Assembly: GCA_947502405.1 (NCBI GenBank)
Contig: CANMZT010000001.1
Location: forward strand, 248,001-312,000
Length of the DNA stretch: 64,000 bases
DNA from: an uncultured Algibacter sp.
GTDB taxonomy: Bacteria; Bacteroidota; Bacteroidia; Flavobacteriales; Flavobacteriaceae
Direction: 5' to 3'
The notes under the pieces: model-generated
What the model was told of the DNA's origin: nothing
What the model saw: only the letters and a program-made list of their open reading frames with translations
Databases searched by the model: none
In this document: positions 8,671 through 17,112 of the stretch, piece after piece
Position numbering within the stretch: the stretch's first letter is position 1
How the letters are laid out: every line of letters begins with the position of its first letter
Position numbers and translations under genes: made by a program

Positions 8671-9129
8671 ATGATTTTTGAACAGTTAAAACCACAAATA
8701 GAGCTTATCGTTTCTAACTCAAATAGAACGATTGATGAACGCCTGTTGAATATTTGTGAATTACTTGAAACCCATTTAGATTATTACAATTGGGTAGGGT
8801 TTTATTTTGCAAATAGCGATAAAAAAGAGTTGCATCTAGGGCCTTATGTTGGTGAGCCAACAGACCACACTGTTATCCCTTTTGGAAAAGGTATTTGCGG
8901 GCAAGTTGCTTTAAGTAACGAGAATTTTGTGGTGCCCGATGTAGCTGCGCAAGATAATTATATTGCATGTAGTATTACTGTTAAAGCAGAAATTGTGGTG
9001 CCTATTTTTGTAAATGGTGAAAATATTGGTCAGATAGATATTGATTCCAATACACCAGATCCATTTACAGAAGCTGATGAACGTTTTTTAGAATTTGTTT
9101 GCTCTAAAGTTGCTGGAATACTTTCTTAA
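8671..9129 (+). CDS. GAF-domain protein, free methionine-(R)-sulfoxide reductase-like
   Basis: This 152-residue single GAF domain aligns along its whole length with fRMsr (E. coli YebR): NWVGFYF near 40-46, LGPYVG, GKGICG with C76, and YIACS with C100, followed by EIVVPI and IGQIDIDS. C100 corresponds to the catalytic Cys118 of the family and C76 to Cys94. The position of the recycling Cys84 is a His (H66) here. It may still reduce free Met-R-sulfoxide using the C76-C100 pair, or be a non-catalytic relative. It stands alone between xrtF and purH. Confidence 0.8.
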   Translation: MIFEQLKPQIELIVSNSNRTIDERLLNICELLETHLDYYNWVGFYFANSDKKELHLGPYVGEPTDHTVIPFGKGICGQVALSNENFVVPDVAAQDNYIACSITVKAEIVVPIFVNGENIGQIDIDSNTPDPFTEADERFLEFVCSKVAGILS

Positions 9130-9250
9130 AACTCTAGAAAGTTTGGGTTCACCTTTTTGTTATTTGAGATTTCTTTTAAAGAATTTTAATTCCATGTTGA
9201 TAACTTTTGGTTTCCGTTAAAAAAATGCTCCCTTTTTGAAGGATTGCAAG

Positions 9251-9280
9251 TTGAAATTCTTAAGGAAATAACTACTTTTG
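9251..9280 (+). promoter_or_regulatory. Promoter of purH
   Basis: A TTG at 9251-9253 and TACTTTTG at 9273-9280 are 19 bases apart, fitting the Bacteroidota -33/-7 consensus (TTTG, TAnnTTTG). This predicts a leader of about 80 bases before the purH start at 9370. The 240-base gap after the GAF gene holds nothing else I can support. Confidence 0.6.
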
Positions 9281-9369
9281 CGTTTTACAAAAAAAGTATC
9301 AATTTTTAACTGAAAACTAATCTTGAATTTTCAAGAAAACAAACTTGAAAATTTCATAACACAACAATA

Positions 9370-10902
9370 ATGAGCAACGAAAAAACCATCAAATCAGCAT
9401 TAATCTCTGTATTTAGTAAAGACGGTTTAGAACCTATTGTAAAAGAACTTGATAAACAAGGTGTAACCATTTATTCTACTGGTGGTACAGAGAAATTCAT
9501 TAACGATTTAGGTGTTAATGTTGTTCCTGTTGAAGATGTAACGTCTTATCCTTCAATACTAGGTGGCCGTGTTAAAACACTTCATCCAAAAGTGTTTGGA
9601 GGTATTTTAAACAGACAAAACCATGATGGTGATGTAGCTGAATTAGCGGAGTATGAGATTCCACAGATTGATGTGGTAATTGTTGATTTGTATCCGTTTG
9701 AGAAAACTGTAGCTTCTGGTGCAAGCAACCAAGATATAATTGAGAAAATTGATATTGGCGGTATTTCTTTAATTAGAGCAGCTGCTAAAAATTATGCTGA
9801 TGTAATTTGTGTGTCTTCTGTTGATGATTATGGGGAGTTTTTAGAATTAATTTCTGAAAATAACGGTACTATTTCTGAAGAAGATAGAAAACGATTTGCT
9901 GGTAAAGCTTTCAACGTGTCCTCGCATTATGATACTGCAATTTTTAACTATTTCAATCAGAATAATGATGAAACTGTTTTAAAATTAAGTGAAACTAATG
10001 GAAAGACTTTACGTTACGGTGAGAATCCACACCAAAAAGGATTTTTCTTTGGGGATTTTGATGAGTTATTTACGAAACTTCATGGTAAAGAATTAAGTTA
10101 TAACAATCTTTTGGATGTAGATGCAGCGGTTAATTTAATGTTAGAATTTAAAAACGATGCACCAACATTTGCAATTTTAAAACATAACAATGCTTGTGGG
10201 TTAGCACAACGTAACACATTACACGAAGCTTATGTAGATGCTTTAGCTGGCGATCCTGTTTCAGCTTTTGGCGGTGTTTTAATTAGTAATACAGAAATTG
10301 ATTTAGCTACTGCCGAAGAAATTCATAAATTATTCTGCGAAGTTGTGATAGCGCCTTCTTTTTCTGCTGAAGCCTTAGAGGTATTGAAAGGCAAAAAGAA
10401 TAGAATTTTATTAGTAATTCATGATATAGACATGCCAAAAACCAATGTAAGAAGTTGTTTAAATGGTGTTTTAGTTCAAGATAGAAATAACATAACTGAT
10501 AAAGCTGAAGATTTAAAGAATGTAACTAATATTGCACCTACGCAAGCTCAAATTGAGGATTTAATTTTTGCATCTAAGATTTGTAAACATACAAAATCCA
10601 ATACTATTGTTTTAGCAAAAAACAAGCAATTATGTGCTAGTGGTACAGGACAAACCAGTCGTGTTGATGCTTTAGAACAAGCTATTCACAAGGCAGGAAC
10701 CTTTAAATTTGATTTAAATGGTGCGGTTATGGCAAGTGATGCATTTTTTCCGTTCCCAGACTGTGTAGAGATTGCAAACAATGCTGGTATAGCGGCCGTG
10801 ATTCAACCAGGAGGTTCTATAAAAGATCAATTAAGCATTGATTATTGCAATGATAACGATGTAGCGATGGTAATGACAGGTACACGTCATTTTAAGCACT
10901 AA
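9370..10902 (+). CDS. purH: Bifunctional AICAR formyltransferase / IMP cyclohydrolase
   Basis: This 510-residue protein catalyses the last two steps of de novo IMP synthesis. Residues 1-190 are the MGS-like cyclohydrolase domain (ALISVFSKDGLE, STGGTEKF, GGRVKTLHPKVFGG). Residues about 200-510 are the formyltransferase domain, with LRYGENPHQKG, the KHNNACG motif (KHxNPCG in most relatives), DPVSAFGG and the final AVIQPGGS and MTGTRHFKH. Length is normal for the family. In many Flavobacteria purH sits directly before mreB; here a signalling insert separates them. It has its own promoter and terminator, so it is transcribed alone. Confidence 0.97.
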   Translation: MSNEKTIKSALISVFSKDGLEPIVKELDKQGVTIYSTGGTEKFINDLGVNVVPVEDVTSYPSILGGRVKTLHPKVFGGILNRQNHDGDVAELAEYEIPQIDVVIVDLYPFEKTVASGASNQDIIEKIDIGGISLIRAAAKNYADVICVSSVDDYGEFLELISENNGTISEEDRKRFAGKAFNVSSHYDTAIFNYFNQNNDETVLKLSETNGKTLRYGENPHQKGFFFGDFDELFTKLHGKELSYNNLLDVDAAVNLMLEFKNDAPTFAILKHNNACGLAQRNTLHEAYVDALAGDPVSAFGGVLISNTEIDLATAEEIHKLFCEVVIAPSFSAEALEVLKGKKNRILLVIHDIDMPKTNVRSCLNGVLVQDRNNITDKAEDLKNVTNIAPTQAQIEDLIFASKICKHTKSNTIVLAKNKQLCASGTGQTSRVDALEQAIHKAGTFKFDLNGAVMASDAFFPFPDCVEIANNAGIAAVIQPGGSIKDQLSIDYCNDNDVAMVMTGTRHFKH

Positions 10903-10926
10903 AATTTACTTACATATTATAAAAAT

Positions 10927-10960
10927 AAAAGAGCACTAATTAAATAGTGCTCTTTTTTTT
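10927..10960 (+). terminator. Intrinsic terminator of purH
   Basis: A 12-bp perfect stem (AAAAGAGCACTA / TAGTGCTCTTTT) with a six-base loop is followed by a run of T, 24 bases after the purH stop. Confidence 0.85.
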
Positions 10961-11094
10961 GGAAAGGTTCATTAATCCCAAAACTAACAATCTTCCCTCA
11001 TCTCAACTGAATTCTATGGTTGGTAATTTAGCAGACAATCCAAAAATTAAATTACAAATCCCTTAATTATGTAATTCAATTTTATATATAGAAA

Positions 11095-11259
11095 TTATAA
11101 TTGAGCCAAACGGTATACAAGTAATCCTAATTGAATGACTACTGCTATAACTAGTATAAATATGAAATAATCTGATACTTTTTTTCTAGTGCTTTCTAAA
11201 TTCATTTTTGAATCATTTTTAGAATTAGTTTTATCTGTGTTTTTCTCTTCAGAATGCAT
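11095..11259 (-). CDS. Candidate 54-residue single-pass membrane peptide
   Basis: An ATG at 11259 opens a 54-codon frame ending at TAA 11095. The product has a very polar N-terminal half (many Lys, Asn, Ser, Asp), a basic turn RKK at 25-27 and one membrane helix (about residues 31-49), then a short RLAQL tail. This is the classic layout of a small inner-membrane protein. It lies in an otherwise empty 550-base gap between purH and the LytTR regulator. An exact 11-bp direct repeat with a 21-bp period sits 70-100 bases upstream. It is small enough to be a chance frame, so it is a candidate only; no homologue is known to me. Confidence 0.45.
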   Translation of the reverse strand: MHSEEKNTDKTNSKNDSKMNLESTRKKVSDYFIFILVIAVVIQLGLLVYRLAQL

Positions 11260-11328
11260 ACTTTTTATATTGAAGCGTTCTTTATTCTGATATAAAATTA
11301 GAACCTAATACTTGGATTTTTTAAGAAA

Positions 11329-11360
11329 TAGGCATGAAACAGGAATTTTTAGGCATGAAA
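11329..11360 (-). promoter_or_regulatory. Tandem direct repeat, candidate LytTR operator
   Basis: TAGGCATGAAA occurs exactly twice (11329-11339 and 11350-11360), with starts 21 bases apart, two helical turns. LytTR regulators bind pairs of roughly 9-bp direct repeats about 21 bases apart, and a LytTR regulator gene ends 92 bases away. On the minus strand the repeat is about 28 bases upstream of a TAATTTTA sequence that could be a weak -7 box for the 54-residue peptide. The repeat is directly visible; its role is inference. Confidence 0.4.
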
Positions 11361-11452
11361 GCCGAAAAAGCATACACAAGCTTTTCTTCCAATAATGATT
11401 TTATCAGTTTGAATAATAAATGAAACTATAGTTAAAAATGAATTAGTAGAAA

Positions 11453-12199
11453 TTATTTAAGTGTACGTATATTTTTTAAGATGTCTTTATAAGTATCACT
11501 TAATGTAGCTTTATGGTTTCCTGATAATAGTATTAAATTATCCGAAGGAATAATTTCTGTTATTTTTTCAGTATTTACAATGTAGTTTCGGTGTGTTCTA
11601 CTAAATATTGTGTCGTCTAGTAATTTTGATATTTTTGTTAGTGATATAAGGATAACAAATTTTTCTTTTTCAGTAATAATATTGCAGTATTTCTCTTCAA
11701 CTTCAATATAAATAATGTCTGTGAGCAATACTTTTTTTAAAGACTTGCCTTTTTTTATAAATAAGTATTCTGAACTTATAATGGTATCTTCCTCTTCACC
11801 TAAAAACACATCGGGTTGTGCATAAAATTTTTCAACAGCCATTTCTAAAGCGTAAAGAATTTCAAGTTCATTAAATGGCTTCATTAAATAGCTAAAAGGC
11901 TGTGTGAGTTTTGCACGCTCAAATATTTTGCGGTCAGTTGAGCTTGTTAAAAATACAAAAGGTTTTGAGGCGTTTGGAGTAACACTTATTGTCTCAGCAA
12001 AAGCAATACCATCTGGGTTATCGTTTAAAAAAATGTCTAAAACTACAATGTCTACAGGGTTATTGTAAAAGAGATCTAATGCGTTTTTAAACGTTGTGGC
12101 TACACCAACAATATTGTAATTATTAGCTTCAAGAACCTTTGTTAAGGCATCACTTTCAGTGGGTGTGTCTTCAACTATAAGTACATTTACATTATCCAT
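11453..12199 (-). CDS. LytTR-family response regulator
   Basis: This 248-residue protein has a receiver domain (residues 1-120) with the acidic pair in VEDT (E10, D11), phosphoacceptor D55 in VVLDIF and K107 in LMKPF. A LytTR DNA-binding domain follows (about 145-245), with ISLTKISKLL and RTHRNYIVN. The start is taken at ATG 12199, which overlaps the end of the kinase gene by eight bases; an upstream in-frame ATG would add nine residues (MYLCLKQHQ) that do not fit a receiver N-terminus. It is translationally coupled to the TPR kinase and is its obvious partner. A possible target lies just downstream at 11329-11360. Confidence 0.88.
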   Translation of the reverse strand: MDNVNVLIVEDTPTESDALTKVLEANNYNIVGVATTFKNALDLFYNNPVDIVVLDIFLNDNPDGIAFAETISVTPNASKPFVFLTSSTDRKIFERAKLTQPFSYLMKPFNELEILYALEMAVEKFYAQPDVFLGEEEDTIISSEYLFIKKGKSLKKVLLTDIIYIEVEEKYCNIITEKEKFVILISLTKISKLLDDTIFSRTHRNYIVNTEKITEIIPSDNLILLSGNHKATLSDTYKDILKNIRTLK

Positions 12200-13937
12200 T
12201 TGATGTTGCTTTAGGCAAAGATACAATCATTTTTGTACCCTTTTTCAGGGTGCTCTCAATTGAAAATATACCCTTGTTTTTTTCAATATAAGTTTTGCAT
12301 AATTGTAAACCTAAGCCAGTGCCAATTGTGTTTTCATGCTCTTTTTTACTAAGAGGCGTTTCATCCATAAGTAATTCAGCAAGTTTAGTTTTACTAATAC
12401 CTAATCCAGAATCTTCAATAATTAAATTACAGTATTCAGAATCCTTATTTTGAGTATAAACATGAATATGATCTTTAGCTTTTGAAAATTTTATAGCATT
12501 ATCTATAAGGTTACGCAGAATAATTTTTAATGATTCTTGGTCAGTAAATACTTTATCAGTTTTTTGAACCGAATTTTTAAAAGCTATCCCTTTGTCTTCC
12601 ATTAGGGACTTATAATTTTCAGCTACTTGTTCTACAATAAAAAACAAGCGTGTTTGTTCAATTTGAAAATAAGATTGTTTGGTTTGTAATAAGGCCCAAT
12701 GCAATAAATTATCGAGTAAACTATAAGCACTGCCAACAATATTGCTGTTGTTTTTAAGAGTTTCTTTTAAAGTATCAAGGCTTTTAGACTCTAAATTTTC
12801 AAGTAGTTTATTATTGCTAGTTTTTAACGCATTCACTGAAGATCTTAAATCGTGACTTACAATTGAAAAGAGTTTGTCTTTTGTTGCATTTAACTCGTTT
12901 AAACGCTCTTTTTGCTCCAATACAATTTTATTGGTTTTGGTTTTTTCTTTGTAAAAATAAAAGGTAACACCAAGTAGAATTAAAAGTGTAAGTGCCGAAT
13001 ATAGCAAGCCATTGCGTTCCTTTACCTTAGCCTTGTTTTCTGCTGCTAACAAATTAACTTCTTGTTGTTTTTGCTTAACAGCAAATTCTTTCTCTATTTT
13101 AGCGACTTCATATATTCTATTTTGATTATTTATAGAGTCTTGCCATTGTTCGTATTCTTTTCTATAGGTCAAGGCTTTAGAAAAGTCTTTTCGATTTTCT
13201 TCAACAACAGACATGTTAAGAGATGTATTACTTCTCTTTTTAAAACTCTTTGTGCTTTTTGAGAGTGCATATGCTTTTTCAAAATATGGAATTGCTAAAT
13301 CATCTTTATATTGCTCATAATATAAATTAGCTAGGTTTCCATATCCTGCTATTAGTTCTAAAGTATCTTTTTTTTGCTCTATTAGTCTTACATTTTCGAT
13401 TAAAAAAGGCTCTGCTTTATCAAACTCTTTTAAATGTAAATAACAAAGGCCTAAGTGATGATATACCAGACTTTTGTTAAAATATTTAAAATGATCCTCA
13501 GGTAATTGAGCCAATTCTTGGTAGTAGACTATAGCCTCTTTAAAGTGATTTAATTCGAGAGATAATTGCCCTAAACGAAATTTAACCAAATTATAAAATT
13601 CAAATTCTAAAGATATCAGTTTAAATTCTTTTTGAGCTTCTTTAAATAATAGCTTTTGTTTGAAACTATGACCTCTTAAATAATTAGTGAAATCTTTTAG
13701 ATCTTTTTTCTTTTGATGGCTATTAAGTTGTTTTGCAGTATATACTAATGTAGAATCCCACGCTTCTTCAATAAAATAAGAGGCAGCTTTATAAAAAAAA
13801 GGAAATGATTTGTATTCAGTTGCTTTTTTTTTGATTACAGAATTAAAAAGCAACTTATCTGATGTTTCTTGAGAAAAAAGAAAAAGGTTAAATAACAAAA
13901 AAATTAAAATCAATAATGGTTTAATTTTTTTATTCAT
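12192..13937 (-). CDS. TPR-containing sensor histidine kinase
   Basis: This 581-residue protein has a signal or membrane segment (residues 5-22), several tetratricopeptide repeats (about 75-260, periplasmic), a coiled segment, a second membrane helix (about 312-330), a HisKA-type dimerisation helix with SIVSHDLRSS (phospho-His H362) and a HATPase domain with LIDNAIKFSK, DSGLGISK and GTGLGLQLCK. This layout is common in Bacteroidota, where TPR sensors pair with LytTR regulators. The ATG at 13937 is preferred to one six codons upstream, since it places the signal segment first. A TATATTTG promoter element lies at 13955-13962 on this strand, only about 18 bases ahead. The signal sensed is unknown. 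Confidence 0.88.
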   Translation of the reverse strand: MNKKIKPLLILIFLLFNLFLFSQETSDKLLFNSVIKKKATEYKSFPFFYKAASYFIEEAWDSTLVYTAKQLNSHQKKKDLKDFTNYLRGHSFKQKLLFKEAQKEFKLISLEFEFYNLVKFRLGQLSLELNHFKEAIVYYQELAQLPEDHFKYFNKSLVYHHLGLCYLHLKEFDKAEPFLIENVRLIEQKKDTLELIAGYGNLANLYYEQYKDDLAIPYFEKAYALSKSTKSFKKRSNTSLNMSVVEENRKDFSKALTYRKEYEQWQDSINNQNRIYEVAKIEKEFAVKQKQQEVNLLAAENKAKVKERNGLLYSALTLLILLGVTFYFYKEKTKTNKIVLEQKERLNELNATKDKLFSIVSHDLRSSVNALKTSNNKLLENLESKSLDTLKETLKNNSNIVGSAYSLLDNLLHWALLQTKQSYFQIEQTRLFFIVEQVAENYKSLMEDKGIAFKNSVQKTDKVFTDQESLKIILRNLIDNAIKFSKAKDHIHVYTQNKDSEYCNLIIEDSGLGISKTKLAELLMDETPLSKKEHENTIGTGLGLQLCKTYIEKNKGIFSIESTLKKGTKMIVSLPKATSNG

Positions 13938-13965
13938 ATTTGCGTTTAAGAACACAAATATATTT

Positions 13966-14000
13966 AAAAATCCATAAACTAATTTAGTTTATGGATTTTT
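13966..14000 (-). terminator. Terminator of the 14022-14462 gene
   Basis: A 17-bp perfect inverted repeat (starting AAAAATCCATAAACTAA) with a one-base centre lies 22 bases past the stop of the orphan gene and ends in a T run on the minus strand. It separates that gene from the kinase gene, whose promoter element overlaps its edge. Confidence 0.75.
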
Positions 14001-14021
14001 ATACTAGTCTTTGAAATTTAA

Positions 14022-14462
14022 CTAACCTCCAGTAACATCAGTTACTGTACCTCTTGAAGTTACAGGATCGCTATCCCATAAAAAGGTTTCAATTTGAGCT
14101 AAATCAGATGGTGGATTTTCAACTATAAAATCAACACGGTAGGCATTAAAAGTTTGATAACTTTGCTCTGGTGCATCATAAATAATAAAAAAGTCTAATT
14201 GTGTTTCTCCTGAATCTGATATAACAGATTCTTGATTTACAGCCGATAAGTTTGGTTTTTCAGAAGAAGCAACAAATACTACGGCACTAACTTGCAAATT
14301 TCCTTCTGGGCTAAAACTCGCTTGTACAAGTGGTGTTAATGGTTTTAAGCTTGTTGAATTGAAATCAAATTCAATTTGAGAATTTAAATTTGTGATTTTT
14401 ATTAAACTTTGGTTAATAGGTTCTCCTGGTGGAGTGGTTACACTTAAGGTCGTTGTACTCAT
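14022..14462 (-). CDS. Uncharacterised beta-rich protein
   Basis: This 146-residue protein has no signal peptide, membrane segment, cysteine or known motif. It is rich in Ser, Thr, Val and Pro, with alternating patterns that suggest an all-beta fold (for example LQVSAVVFVASS and LDFFIIYD), and it ends in TVTDVTGG. The absence of a signal suggests a cytoplasmic protein, or one exported by an unusual route. It has its own strong terminator and sits alone between the two-component genes and mreB. I do not recognise the family. Within this window nothing resembles it. Confidence 0.55.
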   Translation of the reverse strand: MSTTTLSVTTPPGEPINQSLIKITNLNSQIEFDFNSTSLKPLTPLVQASFSPEGNLQVSAVVFVASSEKPNLSAVNQESVISDSGETQLDFFIIYDAPEQSYQTFNAYRVDFIVENPPSDLAQIETFLWDSDPVTSRGTVTDVTGG

Positions 14463-14749
14463 AATAATTTGGGGTTAAAAGTTAATTTATTTAAAGCTTC
14501 ATTGCTTTAATAAAACTATCAATATTATAAAAAATATCGACGAAACGCAAATTATTTAGATTAAATACATATATTTGTCTTTTAAGTAAAATTATTAAGG
14601 TTATAGAGTAGATTGATTTTATAGGTTTTTAAACAGCATTTTGGTTTAAAACTATTTTTTTGACTATCAATAAATAAACATCTATTTTCTCTATACTTTT
14701 TAGTATTTTTACTGCCATTCAATAATAACTTCAATAAATAGTATTATAC

Positions 14750-15778
14750 ATGGGATTTTTTGATTTCTTAACTGAAGAAATTGCAATAGATTTAGGTACT
14801 GCAAATACGTTGATTATTCATAACGATAAGGTTGTTGTGGATGCCCCTTCTATAGTAGCTCGAGACCGAATTTCTGGTAAAATTATTGCCGTTGGTCAAG
14901 AAGCTAGTTTAATGCAAGGTAAAACTCATGAAAATATAAAAACCATTAGACCTCTTAAGGATGGAGTAATTGCAGATTTTGATGCTTCTGAACAAATGAT
15001 TAGTATGTTTATTAAAAATATACCAGCTTTAAAGAAGAAGTTTTTTACGCCTGCGCTTCGAATGGTGATATGTATTCCTTCAGGAATTACTGAAGTGGAG
15101 ATGCGTGCGGTTAAAGAGAGTGCAGAACGTGTTAATGGAAAAGAAGTGTATTTAATACATGAACCTATGGCTGCTGCTATTGGTATTGGTGTAGATATTA
15201 TGCAACCAAAAGGGAATATGGTAGTAGATATAGGTGGTGGTACTACCGAAATTGCTGTTATTGCACTTGGTGGTATTGTTTGTGATAAATCTGTAAAGAT
15301 TGCAGGTGATGTTTTTACTAACGATATTGTTTATTACATGCGAACACAACACAACCTTTATGTGGGTGAGCGTACTGCCGAAAAAATAAAAATACAAATT
15401 GGTGCTGCCACTGAAGATTTGGAGTTGCCACCAGAAGATATGAGTGTTCAAGGACGTGATTTATTAACTGGAAAGCCAAAGCAAGTTTCTATCTCTTACC
15501 GAGAAATAGCTAAAGCATTAGATAAATCGATATTACGAATTGAAGATGCTGTTATGGAAACACTAGGACAGACCCCTCCTGAATTAGCAGCCGATATTTA
15601 CAATACTGGTATTTATTTAGCGGGTGGTGGATCTATGTTGCGTGGTTTGGATAAACGTTTGTCTCAAAAAACTGATTTACCTGTTTATATTGCCGAAGAC
15701 CCATTACGTGCCGTAGTTAGAGGTACTGGTATTACGCTTAAAAATTTACCTAAATACAAAAGTGTATTGATAAAATAG
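14750..15778 (+). CDS. mreB: Rod-shape actin MreB
   Basis: This 342-residue actin-fold ATPase organises the elongasome. It shows IAIDLGTANT (11-20), VVDIGGGTTEIAV (phosphate 2), GVIADFDASEQ, and the adenosine motif IYLAGGGSMLRG near 285-296. The N-terminus MGFFDFLTEE is the membrane-binding helix common to this family. It opens the operon mreB-mreC-mreD-mrdA-rodA. The 287 bases upstream are very AT-rich and contain no gene; no convincing -33/-7 pair near the start was found, although a TATATTTG lies near 14571. Confidence 0.97.
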   Translation: MGFFDFLTEEIAIDLGTANTLIIHNDKVVVDAPSIVARDRISGKIIAVGQEASLMQGKTHENIKTIRPLKDGVIADFDASEQMISMFIKNIPALKKKFFTPALRMVICIPSGITEVEMRAVKESAERVNGKEVYLIHEPMAAAIGIGVDIMQPKGNMVVDIGGGTTEIAVIALGGIVCDKSVKIAGDVFTNDIVYYMRTQHNLYVGERTAEKIKIQIGAATEDLELPPEDMSVQGRDLLTGKPKQVSISYREIAKALDKSILRIEDAVMETLGQTPPELAADIYNTGIYLAGGGSMLRGLDKRLSQKTDLPVYIAEDPLRAVVRGTGITLKNLPKYKSVLIK

Positions 15779-15789
15779 GCAAATAACCC

Positions 15790-16605
15790 ATGCAGCAGAT
15801 TATTAATTTTATAATAAGGAACAAAAACTTTTTGTTGTTCTTGTTGCTGTTTGGTTTCTCACTATTATTCACTATTCAATCGCATTCTTACCATCGCAGT
15901 AAGTTTATAAATTCGGCTAATTTTTTAACTGGAGGTGTTTATAATTCATTGAATAATATTAGTAATTACTTTGATTTAAAATCTCAAAACCAGTTACTTT
16001 CAGAAGAAAACAAAAGACTAAGAAGCTTATTACAAAGCCATGGAGTTGCTCAAGATTCTGTTTTTATTGATAGTTTAATGTTTAATAATCCATATCGTTT
16101 TTATACTTCTAATATTATAAAAAACAGCTATTCGTTAAGTAATAATATTTTAACCCTGAATAAAGGAAGGAATGATAGTATAAAACAGGATTTTGGTGTT
16201 ATTTCTTCAAAAGGAATTATAGGAATTATTGATAAAACGAGTAGTAATTATGCCACTGTAATTTCAATTTTAAACACAACAAGTAGAATTAGTGCACAAT
16301 TGAAAAAGACAAACCATTTTGGAACATTAACTTGGAATGGAGATAAGCCAGAATTTAATCAACTTATTGATATACCAAAAATTGCACCCGTTACCAAAGG
16401 TGATACCATTATTACCTCTGGGCGTTCTTCAATTTTTCCGAAAGGTGTGCCCATTGGTGTTGTAGAAGATTTTCAGTTAGATCAGGCTGAAAACTATTAC
16501 GAAATTAATGTGAAGTTGTTTAATGATATGACTAGTGTTGAGCATGTTTATATTATCGAAAACACCAATAAAGAAGAAATAACAAATTTGTTAAGCAATA
16601 ACTAA
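15790..16605 (+). CDS. mreC: Rod-shape determining protein MreC
   Basis: This 271-residue protein has a short cytoplasmic N-terminus, one membrane helix (about residues 13-28), a coiled coil (about 60-85) and two beta-barrel domains. Typical MreC sequence includes GVISSKGIIGIID (near 137-149) and the GDTIITSGRSSIFPKGVPIG stretch near 200-220. It is periplasmic and links MreB to PBP2. It begins 11 bases after mreB and directly abuts mreD. Confidence 0.93.
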   Translation: MQQIINFIIRNKNFLLFLLLFGFSLLFTIQSHSYHRSKFINSANFLTGGVYNSLNNISNYFDLKSQNQLLSEENKRLRSLLQSHGVAQDSVFIDSLMFNNPYRFYTSNIIKNSYSLSNNILTLNKGRNDSIKQDFGVISSKGIIGIIDKTSSNYATVISILNTTSRISAQLKKTNHFGTLTWNGDKPEFNQLIDIPKIAPVTKGDTIITSGRSSIFPKGVPIGVVEDFQLDQAENYYEINVKLFNDMTSVEHVYIIENTNKEEITNLLSNN

Positions 16606-17112
16606 ATGAATAGTATTTTTTCGATACATACCATCCGATTTATTGCATTAGTTTTTGTGCAAGTTTTAATACTTAATCATATTAACTTTTTAGGTTATAT
16701 TAATCCTTATATATACATACTTTTTATTGCTTTATTTCCAGTAAAAAATAATCGAGTGATACTCATTTTACTCGCTTTTCTTCTAGGAATTACAATAGAT
16801 ATGTTTTTAGATACAGGTGGCATTCATGCTGGAGCTTCGGTATTTATAGCTTATGTGCGCCCACTAGTTTTAAAAACCTCTTTTGGGATGATTTATGAGC
16901 ATCAAACCATAAAGTTTAATACGGTAGATTTTGGTTCTAAACTAACCTATTTTACATTACTTACCGTACTGCACCATATTGTATTATTTTCTTTAGAGAT
17001 TTTTAGTATTTCCAAAATACTTTTAATCTTCCAAAAAACGTTATTCTCAAGTATATTCACTATTTTATTAAGTGTGGTTGTAACTATAATTTTTAGTAGA
17101 ACATCTAAATGA
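16606..17112 (+). CDS. mreD: Rod-shape determining protein MreD
   Basis: This 168-residue, very hydrophobic protein has five or six membrane helices and the usual MreD features: VLILNHINFLGYINPYIYILF in the first helices and a DMFLDTGGIHAGAS segment mid-protein. It is an inner-membrane elongasome subunit. Its start codon directly follows the mreC stop, and its stop overlaps the mrdA start by four bases (ATGA), showing translational coupling. Confidence 0.9.
   Translation: MNSIFSIHTIRFIALVFVQVLILNHINFLGYINPYIYILFIALFPVKNNRVILILLAFLLGITIDMFLDTGGIHAGASVFIAYVRPLVLKTSFGMIYEHQTIKFNTVDFGSKLTYFTLLTVLHHIVLFSLEIFSISKILLIFQKTLFSSIFTILLSVVVTIIFSRTSK

Noticed and set aside
15152-15451. A 99-codon antisense frame within mreB
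   Set aside because: It is the complement of a highly conserved gene, with an amino-acid content typical of shadow frames (many Tyr, Asn, Ile and His) and no neighbour or motif.
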